Source: CAZKCK01 sp964552325 (GTDB lineage Bacteria; Bacteroidota; Bacteroidia; Bacteroidales; TTA-H9). From it: a stretch of DNA of 6,192 nucleotides. Position numbers and translations under genes: made by a program. Positions 1 through 4,831 of the stretch are shown here, one piece after another. Each line of letters opens with the position of its first letter. Position 1 is the stretch's first letter. The DNA lies in the NCBI GenBank assembly GCA_964552325.1, contig CAZKHA010000197.1, positions 1-6,192 of the forward strand. Direction: 5' to 3'. The notes under the pieces are model-generated. The model had not been told where the DNA came from. It was given only the letters and a program-made list of their open reading frames with translations, and ran no database searches.

Positions 1-78
1 GGCCTAGAACTATCCTCTTAAGAATTTGCATATTTTCACATCTTCAAATTTGCACATTTCAACATTCGGCCTCTTGGA
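1..78. repeat. Composite intergenic repeat, copy 1 (leader plus octamer run plus hairpin)
   Basis: Copy 1 begins with a 22-base leader, GGCCTAGAAC through CCTCTTAAG, that recurs at 79-100 with three mismatches. After it comes an uninterrupted run of 8-base units: TTAAGAAT (18-25), TTGCATAT (26-33), TTTCACAT (34-41), CTTCAAAT (42-49), TTGCACAT (50-57) and TTCAACAT (58-65). The copy ends in a perfect 6-bp hairpin at 68-82. No open reading frame of interest crosses it on either strand. It lies downstream of the leftmost gene and may continue beyond the window. I recall similar ATGTGCAA/ATGTGAAA-rich intergenic DNA from Bacteroidota genomes, but its function is unknown to me. Confidence 0.75.
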
Positions 79-82
79 GGCC
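68..82. repeat. Perfect 6-bp inverted repeat at the junction of repeat copies 1 and 2
   Basis: GGCCTC (68-73) and GAGGCC (77-82) are perfect inverted arms around the 3-base loop TTG. The right arm shares its GGCC with the start of repeat copy 2, so the hairpin sits on the copy junction. No T-run follows on either strand, so it is not a standard intrinsic terminator. Confidence 0.6.
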
Positions 83-151
83 TTGAACCAACCTCTTAAG
101 CATCTGCACATTTTCAAATTTCCATATTTTCACATTCCCACATTTGCACCC
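79..151. repeat. Composite intergenic repeat, copy 2 (leader plus octamer run)
   Basis: The leader GGCCTTGAACC through CCTCTTAAG (79-100) matches 1-22 at 19 of 22 positions, an offset of exactly 78 bases. The octamer units continue in perfect 8-base register from 96: TTAAGCAT, CTGCACAT, TTTCAAAT, TTCCATAT, TTTCACAT, TCCCACAT and TTGCACCC. The last unit merges into a REP-like hairpin. A third, shortened copy follows at 170-191: GGCC, ATCCTC with most of the leader missing, then units ending ACAT and TTTCACAT. Confidence 0.75.
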
Positions 152-169
152 TTCGGCAGGCTCAGTGCA
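145..169. repeat. REP-like bulged hairpin
   Basis: TGCAC (145-149) pairs with GTGCA (165-169), and CCT (150-152) pairs with AGG (158-160) around the loop TCGGC. The bases CTCA (161-164) are left unpaired on one side. Read on the minus strand, the core TGAGCCTGCCGAAGG resembles a short palindromic word I recall being scattered between genes in many bacterial genomes. It interrupts the octamer array just downstream of the leftmost gene. It has no T-tract, so a termination role is not supported; it could mark or protect the 3' end of that transcript. Confidence 0.5.
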
Positions 170-207
170 GGCCATCCTCACATTTTCACATGATCCTACT
201 CCTTAAA

Positions 208-504
208 CTATTCGCTCTTCAACGTATCGCCCACAATAAGGTATATTTCCTCGTTATCGCGTTTTACAAAATAGTTCTCGCGGGCATACTTCTCCATGGC
301 ATCGGGGTTGGTCATGAGCTGATGAAGTTCTTGCTTGTTTTTGGCAATTTCAGTTTTGTAGGTTTGTTCCAGGGCTTTTAAGCGATTCAATTCTTTGGTT
401 ATGCGTATCTGCGTAAAAACATTATACCTATCCAAAAACCCTAAAAGCGCAACAAATCCCAGGATTAATAAGGCATATGGCAAGTAGTTTAGTTTTAGTT
501 TCAT
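208..504 (-). CDS. divIC: DivIC/FtsB-family septum formation initiator (small bitopic coiled-coil protein)
   Basis: This 98-residue protein has the classic layout of the family. A short cytoplasmic tail (MKLKLNY) is followed by one membrane helix at about residues 8-24, a charged heptad-like coiled coil at about 33-64, and the family signature near 70-90 (EKYARENYFVKRDNEEIYLI). Proteins of this type pair with FtsL and join the divisome, linking the Z-ring to septal wall synthesis. It is the last gene of the leftward group, starting 12 bases after the HD gene, so co-transcription is likely. The ATG at 504 precedes the membrane helix directly, which supports this start; no Shine-Dalgarno sequence lies close to it. 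DivIC and FtsB names overlap in Bacteroidota, so the family is sure and the exact symbol is not. Confidence 0.87.
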   Translation of the reverse strand: MKLKLNYLPYALLILGFVALLGFLDRYNVFTQIRITKELNRLKALEQTYKTEIAKNKQELHQLMTNPDAMEKYARENYFVKRDNEEIYLIVGDTLKSE

Positions 505-516
505 GGGTTATGGTTT

Positions 517-1077
517 TTAAAGTCCTAATTCAGTGTGTATGGGCAACATGGCTTGGATAGCCAGTTCGGCAAATTCGTCAATGGGAATCCCTATCTTCTC
601 GCATTCCAAGATATTCTCGCGTTTAACCGATGCCGCAAAGGCTTTCTCCTTCATGCGTTTGGTAACCGATTTGGTTTTTACCGAAGCCAATTGTTTGTCA
701 GGATATACCAAGGCGGTAGCCATGATTAGGCCTGTGATTGTTTCGCCGGCGGCCAGTGCATGCTGAAAGGTGGTGGAACGTTCAAGGCCTGTGGCCATCT
801 CGTTATGCATCCTGATGGCATCCACCACATCGTGGTCCACACCAAGTTGTGCCAACCAATTGGCGCCAACAGGGCCGTGGGTGGCAGCATCGGCATTGGT
901 AAATTCCACATCAATATCGTGCAGCAAGCCAGCTTGGCCATATTTGGCTTCATCTTGATTAAGTTTACGGGCAATGGCCTTAAGCACTTCACACGAAGCT
1001 AGGCTATGCTGTATCATTTTTTCGTTTTTCACGTGGTCGCGCAAAAGCACTAATGCGGCAGTATCAGTTAATAGCAT
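517..1077 (-). CDS. HD-domain predicted phosphohydrolase (HDIG-type)
   Basis: The 186-residue soluble protein shows the HD metal-binding pattern: His24 in MIQHSLA, the His53-Asp54 pair in GLLHDID, His67 in THGP, His91 in RMHNE, and a downstream helix HALAAGETITGLI (residues 106-118). Many HD domains carry Asp where Glu112 stands; Glu could still act as a ligand, and I cannot tell whether this is usual for the subfamily. The C-terminal half, with YPDKQLASVKTKSVTKRMKEK (125-145) and a helix ending near 180, is typical of stand-alone HDIG hydrolases. The substrate is unknown; the superfamily hydrolyses phosphomonoesters, nucleotides or cyclic dinucleotides, and no partner domain narrows this down. 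It starts 7 bases after the GNAT gene and runs into the septum gene, so it looks like an operon member. Confidence 0.85.
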   Translation of the reverse strand: MLLTDTAALVLLRDHVKNEKMIQHSLASCEVLKAIARKLNQDEAKYGQAGLLHDIDVEFTNADAATHGPVGANWLAQLGVDHDVVDAIRMHNEMATGLERSTTFQHALAAGETITGLIMATALVYPDKQLASVKTKSVTKRMKEKAFAASVKRENILECEKIGIPIDEFAELAIQAMLPIHTELGL

Positions 1078-1084
1078 AACGCGT

Positions 1085-1561
1085 TTATTTTGATGACAAT
1101 TGTTGAATTTGTTCTTTTACTAATCGCACATTCAGCCATTGGTTGCTGATTTCGGCATTGTATTTTTTATAGAAGTTTATGGCAGGCTCATTCCAATCAA
1201 GCACTTGCCACATAAGCCTTTTGGCGCCTACTTCGGCTGCACGGCTTATCAAAGCATCAAAAAGTTGCTTACCTATCCCCTTTCGGCGATGCGAATGTTT
1301 TACAACGATATCTTCGAGGTAAACGCACTTGCCTTTCCAGGTGCTATAAGCGTAAAACCAAAGCGCCATGCCAAGGATTTCGCTCTTGTGCTCGGCCAGC
1401 AAAACCTCAAACAACGGCTGACTACCAAATCCGTCAGTCACAAGTTGGTTGGCGTCAATACTAAGCTCATGCCCTGCTTGTTCGTAGTTTGCAAGCTCGC
1501 TTATCAATTGATGGATGGCAGGTGCATCGGTGGCTACGGCCTTACGTATGGTTATTTGCAT
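1085..1561 (-). CDS. GNAT-family N-acetyltransferase (diamine/spermidine acetyltransferase-like)
   Basis: This 158-residue protein covers a whole single-domain GNAT fold. The N-terminal ITIRKAVATDAPAI strand-helix is typical of the fold. The central GMALWFYAYSTWKGK (64-78) and YLEDIVV (81-87) are characteristic of the spermidine/spermine and diamine N-acetyltransferase branch. The acetyl-CoA pyrophosphate loop is RRKGIGK (92-98), and WQVLDWNEPAINFYKKYNAE (118-137) is the motif B region, with Tyr131 in the usual general-acid position. It would transfer acetyl from acetyl-CoA to a primary amine, such as a polyamine, thialysine or a related small molecule; the substrate cannot be read from sequence. 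The start lies 4 bases after the mogA stop, implying coupled expression. No Shine-Dalgarno sequence is present. Confidence 0.88.
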   Translation of the reverse strand: MQITIRKAVATDAPAIHQLISELANYEQAGHELSIDANQLVTDGFGSQPLFEVLLAEHKSEILGMALWFYAYSTWKGKCVYLEDIVVKHSHRRKGIGKQLFDALISRAAEVGAKRLMWQVLDWNEPAINFYKKYNAEISNQWLNVRLVKEQIQQLSSK

Positions 1562-1565
1562 GGCT

Positions 1566-2078
1566 TTAATGTTTGTCTAATCCGTACAACATAAAAAACG
1601 CATGTTCAAGCACGCTGAATAGTTCGGTGCAGTACTCATTTACCGCCTTAACGCTTCCAGGCAAGGTAAAGACAAAGGTTGTGTTATGCAGCCCAGCCAC
1701 TGCACGGGTTAGTAGCGCTGCGGGTTTTTGGCTGCCATATTTTACGCGTACCAGCTCCATAATGCCTGGTATTTGTTTGTGAAGCAAGGGTGTAACCACA
1801 TCTACCGTAATATCGCGTGGCCCAATACCCGTTCCCCCAGTTGTAAAGACAATATCGGACTGTGCAGCAAATGCTTTTAAAAGCTCCGCCTTCAACATAT
1901 CCGCATCATCGGGGATTAAAATGCGCTCAACTTCAAGCTTCCAGTTCAACTGTGCAAAATAATTTTCGGTGAGCCGCTGTATCTCGGGGCCACTTCGGTC
2001 AGCATACTCCCCACGCGATGCTCGGTCGCTAAGTGTTATGATGCTGATTTTGAATAAATGGGTTTCTGGATTGAACAT
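1566..2078 (-). CDS. mogA: Molybdopterin adenylyltransferase, MogA/MoaB family
   Basis: The 170-residue protein is a single MoCF-fold domain of normal length for MogA/MoaB. Visible motifs are ITLSDRASRGEYADRSGP (14-31), with the conserved Asp-Arg-Ser-Gly stretch, the phosphate-binding loop TTGGTGIGPRD (79-89), the helix start PGIMELVR (104-111), and LPGSVKAVNEY (139-149). These enzymes adenylate molybdopterin with ATP, priming it for molybdate insertion by MoeA-type proteins. Members named MogA and MoaB are hard to separate by sequence. Its upstream neighbour encodes a MOSC-domain protein, another molybdenum-cofactor-associated fold, which supports the assignment. It is 76 bases downstream of that gene and 4 bases upstream of the GNAT gene. 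No other cofactor-synthesis genes (moaA, moaC, moeA) lie in the window. Confidence 0.88.
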   Translation of the reverse strand: MFNPETHLFKISIITLSDRASRGEYADRSGPEIQRLTENYFAQLNWKLEVERILIPDDADMLKAELLKAFAAQSDIVFTTGGTGIGPRDITVDVVTPLLHKQIPGIMELVRVKYGSQKPAALLTRAVAGLHNTTFVFTLPGSVKAVNEYCTELFSVLEHAFFMLYGLDKH

Positions 2079-2154
2079 GCTTTGCTGGGGTTGAGCTACG
2101 AATTACACGGTTTCTGCGAATATTCAGGGGCAACGTATTAGCGATAGTTCGGAT

Positions 2155-2604
2155 TTATGGAAGTATTGGCACATAGGAGAGTTCATCGCCGGGCTTCAAA
2201 ATACCCGGTTTAATTACTTTGCAAAAGATACCTTCCTTGGGCATAACACAGGCGCCAACTTCTTTAAATATGTTGCAGTTACTGCCATGGCACGACTTGC
2301 CAATTTGGGTTACTTCCAGTATTACTTCAGTGTTTTGAAAACGGTCGCCGGGTTTGGCTTTAAACAGTTCCATACCTAGTGTTGTGATATTTTCGGCAAA
2401 TTCGCCATGGTTTATGGTACGTTTTGCCGAAGCCTCAAACTTTTGGATGCTTTCAAGCGCCAAAAGGCTTACCTGGCGATGCCAATCACCTGCATGCGCA
2501 TCGTTTTCAACACCTTGCTGTGTAAGCGTAATACTCGGAGCGGGCGTTTTGATGGTGCCCTTTTCAACAGAACTATTTACTGAAACAACTTTTAGGATTT
2601 TCAT
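2155..2604 (-). CDS. MOSC-domain protein (molybdenum-cofactor sulfurase C-terminal-like)
   Basis: The 149-residue protein is a stand-alone MOSC domain. It opens with KILKVVSVNSSVEKGTIKTP, has the family segment NDAHAGDWHRQVSLLA (34-49), GEFAENITTLG (67-77), and a cysteine-containing stretch with KSCHGSNC (103-110) and Cys128. Cys105 occupies the position of the conserved MOSC cysteine. MOSC proteins bind molybdenum cofactor or carry sulfur to metal sites; the exact reaction of these small single-domain members is not settled. Pairing with the mogA-like gene fits cofactor maturation or handling. The start is only 14 bases beyond the T-tract of the preceding terminator; only a weak AAGG lies upstream. 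The first residues match the expected beginning of the domain, so the start is probably right. Confidence 0.85.
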   Translation of the reverse strand: MKILKVVSVNSSVEKGTIKTPAPSITLTQQGVENDAHAGDWHRQVSLLALESIQKFEASAKRTINHGEFAENITTLGMELFKAKPGDRFQNTEVILEVTQIGKSCHGSNCNIFKEVGACVMPKEGIFCKVIKPGILKPGDELSYVPILP

Positions 2605-2618
2605 GCTGAGCCTTATTT

Positions 2619-2644
2619 AAAAAAGGTCGGTATAAAACCGACCT
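2619..2644 (-). terminator. Intrinsic terminator after the yqeY-like gene
   Basis: On the minus strand, AGGTCGG (2644-2638) and CCGACCT (2630-2624) form a perfect 7-bp GC-rich stem, extended by one T-A pair to leave a 5-base loop. A run of six T bases at 2624-2619 follows directly. The plus strand has no T-run after the stem, so the site is directional and ends the ftsQ-ftsA-ftsZ-yqeY transcript. Confidence 0.85.
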
Positions 2645-2676
2645 CATGAGCATAATTAAAGAGGGAGAAAGAGGTA

Positions 2677-3132
2677 TTATCCACCGAGAACTTGTTTTAC
2701 AATTACAGATACGGTCTTATTGTCGGCTTTACCGGCTAGTTCTTTAGAAGCAATGCCCATCACTTTGCCCATATCCTTCATAGAGCTTGCGCCCGATTCG
2801 CTTACAATTCGCTGTATTTCTACCTTAACCTCCTCGTCGGTCATCATGGCGGGCAGGTAGGCTTCGATGATGGAGAGTTGAAACAATTCTTCTTCGGCAA
2901 GGTCTTGACGGTTTTGGGAAGTATAGATTTCGGCTGAGTCGCGGCGTTGTTTTACCAATTTGTGTAGGAGTTTGAACTCCACTTCGGCTGGTATCTCGCC
3001 GCCAGAGGTGTCCTTGCCGGTTTTTTCGAGCAATAAAGCAGCTTTAATGGCCCTTAACGATTCGAGTTTACGACGATCTTTGGCCAGCATGGCTGCCTTA
3101 ATGTCATTATTTATTAAGATTTCTAGCGACAT
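2677..3132 (-). CDS. yqeY: GatB/YqeY-domain protein
   Basis: The 151-residue protein is full length for the YqeY family, which resembles the C-terminal tRNA-binding domain of the GatB amidotransferase subunit but stands alone. Recognisable stretches are the N-terminal helix LEILINNDIKAAMLAKD (3-19), SLRAIKAAL (25-33), the charged helix KLVKQRRDSAEIY (58-70), EAYLP (90-94), and the C-terminal half with SMKDMGKVMG (117-126) and SVIVKQVLGG at the end. The biochemical role is poorly defined; tRNA or aminoacyl-tRNA interaction is inferred from the GatB similarity. It starts 19 bases after the ftsZ stop and is followed by a terminator, so it is the last cistron of the division operon. As I recall, a YqeY gene after ftsZ is a recurrent arrangement in Bacteroidota. 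The symbol is that of the family. Confidence 0.88.
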   Translation of the reverse strand: MSLEILINNDIKAAMLAKDRRKLESLRAIKAALLLEKTGKDTSGGEIPAEVEFKLLHKLVKQRRDSAEIYTSQNRQDLAEEELFQLSIIEAYLPAMMTDEEVKVEIQRIVSESGASSMKDMGKVMGIASKELAGKADNKTVSVIVKQVLGG

Positions 3133-3151
3133 TTTCGGGGAGTTTTATGGA

Positions 3152-4711
3152 TTAATCAACACGTTTGTTGCGTGTAAAGGATGCTTCATTTATTTCGCCG
3201 TCCATCATCACTTCAAGGCGGGGGGTAGAAGGGGCTTCAGGTGCTGGGGTAGCGTTAAATTCAACGCCATGCCGTTTGTAAGCTGGTATGCTCTCGATGC
3301 TTGATATTTCAGAATCAGACTTGCCTATAACACTATAACTGCTGAGCTTTCGCCTGCGTTCCTGCTCGTGTTCGGTTGGTCGGTTTTGGATGCCTATTTT
3401 TTGAAGCAATTGATGGCCTTGTTTAGGAGCCTCATGGGCAAAAGTCTCGGAGGAGGGTTCAACAACACTCACAACCTCAGGTCTGGTAATCAGGGTGGGC
3501 TCGGTTATTTCAAGGTCAAGCTGATAAGCAGGTCTTGCAGGTTCCTTAAGCGTAATTTCTTGAACAGGGGCAGGCTCGGCATGGTAAACGCTTGCTTGAG
3601 CGACTTCAACGGTAAGTTGTTTGTTGATTAATTGCATTTCTGAAGCCGCCACCATTTCGGGCGCTGTAGGTTTGGGTTGAATGATGGGTTGTACCTCTTC
3701 GTTAAGCGGGATTACATTTCTGTGTATGGTTTCTTCCACCGGTTCCGGCCTTGACTCAAACCCCGTGGCTATCAACGTAATGCTTATGCTGTCGCCCAAG
3801 GATTCATCGAATCCTGTGCCCCATATAACGTCCACATCAAAGCCTGCTGATTGTTTAATGAAATCGGTTATTTCGGTTACCTCATCCATCGAAATCTCGC
3901 CTTCGATACCCGAAGCAATGTACAAGAGCATGTTTTTGGCTCCATTTATATCGTTATCATTCAGCAAGGGCGATGAGATAGCTTGTGTGGCAGCTTTAAT
4001 GGCACGGTCAGGCCCATCAGCAAAACCAGATCCCATAATAGCCTTGCCACTATTGCGCATAACAGTCTTAACATCTTCAAAATCAACATTAATATATCCT
4101 TTAACAGTAATAATTTCTGCGATACCTTTGGCAGCTGTCGAAAGGATATTGTCGGCCTTTTGGAAAGCTTCTGTTAGTTTTAAGTTGCCGTATTGTTCCC
4201 TGAGCCGGTCGTTGTTAATAATAAGGAGGGTGTCAACATACTTCCTGAGTTCATCAATGCCGAGTTCGGCTTGCTGTCTGCGTTTACGACCTTCAAAGCT
4301 AAAAGGTAAGGTAACAATACCAACGGTTAAGATGTCGAGTTCGCGGGCAATGCTAGCAATAACAGGTGCTGCGCCAGTTCCGGTGCCACCGCCCATTCCG
4401 GCTGTAATAAACAGCATTTGGGTGTTTTTCTCGAGTATGTTCCTGATTTCTTCAATGGATTCTTCGGCAGCCCTGCGTCCTACTTCAGGCCTGGCTCCGG
4501 CACCCAAACCTGTAGAACCAAGTTGAATGCGGATAGGCACTGGGCTTATCTCCAATACTTGTGCATCGGTGTTGCATTGTATAAAGTCCACATCCTTAAT
4601 GCCTTGCTTAAACATATGATTGACGGCATTGTTTCCTCCGCCTCCAACGCCAAGAACTTTGATGATAGCCGATTGCCCTTTCGGGGAATCAAATTTTAAC
4701 ATGTTAGTCAT
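3152..4711 (-). CDS. ftsZ: Cell division protein FtsZ (tubulin-like GTPase)
   Basis: FtsZ polymerises on GTP into the Z-ring that recruits the division machinery. From the ATG at 4711 the protein has 519 residues. The Rossmann-like start is VLGVGGGGNNAVNHM (19-33); the tubulin signature GMGGGTGTG spans 105-113; GRKRR is at 141-145; and the catalytic T7 loop NVDFEDV (208-214) supplies Asp210 and Asp213 across the filament interface. The C-terminal core ends near residue 318. A long Pro/Glu-rich linker of about 150 residues follows, then SIESIPAYKRHGVEF (471-485) in the place of the FtsA-binding conserved peptide, and a further tail of about 35 residues. The start is set by AAGGAGG eight bases upstream; an in-frame ATG at 4738 would add nine residues but has no such site. 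It is 120 bases downstream of ftsA. Confidence 0.97.
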   Translation of the reverse strand: MTNMLKFDSPKGQSAIIKVLGVGGGGNNAVNHMFKQGIKDVDFIQCNTDAQVLEISPVPIRIQLGSTGLGAGARPEVGRRAAEESIEEIRNILEKNTQMLFITAGMGGGTGTGAAPVIASIARELDILTVGIVTLPFSFEGRKRRQQAELGIDELRKYVDTLLIINNDRLREQYGNLKLTEAFQKADNILSTAAKGIAEIITVKGYINVDFEDVKTVMRNSGKAIMGSGFADGPDRAIKAATQAISSPLLNDNDINGAKNMLLYIASGIEGEISMDEVTEITDFIKQSAGFDVDVIWGTGFDESLGDSISITLIATGFESRPEPVEETIHRNVIPLNEEVQPIIQPKPTAPEMVAASEMQLINKQLTVEVAQASVYHAEPAPVQEITLKEPARPAYQLDLEITEPTLITRPEVVSVVEPSSETFAHEAPKQGHQLLQKIGIQNRPTEHEQERRRKLSSYSVIGKSDSEISSIESIPAYKRHGVEFNATPAPEAPSTPRLEVMMDGEINEASFTRNKRVD

Positions 4712-4718
4712 TTTAATA

Positions 4719-4726
4719 TCCTCCTT
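4719..4726 (-). promoter_or_regulatory. Strong Shine-Dalgarno sequence of ftsZ
   Basis: Reading leftward, AAGGAGGA lies at 4726-4719, with seven bases between it and the ATG at 4711. The first seven bases are a perfect complement of the CCUCCUU core at the 3' end of 16S rRNA. It decides the ftsZ start in favour of MTNMLKF over the in-frame upstream ATG at 4738. No other gene start in the window has a comparable site. Confidence 0.85.
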
Positions 4727-4743
4727 AAAATTATGCATTTATT

Positions 4744-4760
4744 CAAATATCAGCTCTGAT
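4744..4760 (-). promoter_or_regulatory. Possible ftsZ promoter element with adjoining dyad (weak)
   Basis: GATATTTG (4751-4744, minus strand) matches the Bacteroidota -7 consensus TAnnTTTG at five of its six fixed positions. Directly overlapping upstream is a short dyad, ATCAG-AG-CTGAT (4760-4749). A TTG lies about 25 bases further upstream, slightly too far for the usual -33 spacing. Initiation here would start a transcript just ahead of the ftsZ Shine-Dalgarno site. This is suggestive only: such matches are common in AT-rich DNA. Confidence 0.25.
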
Positions 4761-4772
4761 TATTATAGTTAT

Positions 4773-4793
4773 TTATCAACAGTGGGTTGTTAA
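4773..4793. repeat. Imperfect inverted repeat in the ftsA-ftsZ gap
   Basis: TTATCAAC (4773-4780) and GTTGTTAA (4786-4793) are 8-base inverted arms with one mismatch around the loop AGTGG. No T-run long enough for a terminator follows on the minus strand. The first nine bases, TTATCAACA, differ at one position from the DnaA-box consensus TTATCCACA. It could be a weak RNA hairpin in the ftsA-ftsZ message, a protein site, or chance. Confidence 0.35.
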
Positions 4794-4831
4794 TTAGTCT
4801 CAACCAGGTAAGTAGTATATTGTAAATCAAT

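Noticed and set aside
1..191. CRISPR array
   Set aside because: The repeats are 8 bases and adjacent, or a 78-base unit with internal octamers. There is no constant 25-40 base repeat with unique equal-length spacers, and no cas gene is present.
186..204. Shine-Dalgarno-like AAGGAG followed seven bases later by ATG-TGA on the minus strand, just after the divIC stop
   Set aside because: The start is followed at once by a stop, and the ATGTGA is simply one unit of the octamer array. A minimal start-stop frame cannot be supported as functional.
1139..1594. 151-codon plus-strand frame opposite the GNAT gene
   Set aside because: It overlaps an intact GNAT gene and the end of mogA, shows no family motif and has no convincing start signal.
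2079..2154. Terminator, promoter or small gene in the 76-base gap between the MOSC and mogA genes
   Set aside because: I found no stem with a T-run, no convincing -33/-7 pair, and no open frame with a start signal.
2605..2676. TAATTATG on the minus strand as a promoter -7 element for the MOSC gene
   Set aside because: It has one mismatch to TAnnTTTG and no TTTG or TTG at a suitable -33 distance. It lies upstream of the terminator hairpin, so transcripts would have to pass it.
2676..2684. TTATCCACC, one base from the DnaA-box consensus
   Set aside because: It lies within the last codons of the yqeY-like gene, where the bases are explained by coding. A match of this quality is expected by chance.
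3681..4526. 281-codon open frame on the plus strand opposite ftsZ
   Set aside because: It lies entirely antisense to a well-supported ftsZ, has Ser/Pro/Ile-rich low-complexity composition and no recognisable domain. It is the mirror of ftsZ codon use.
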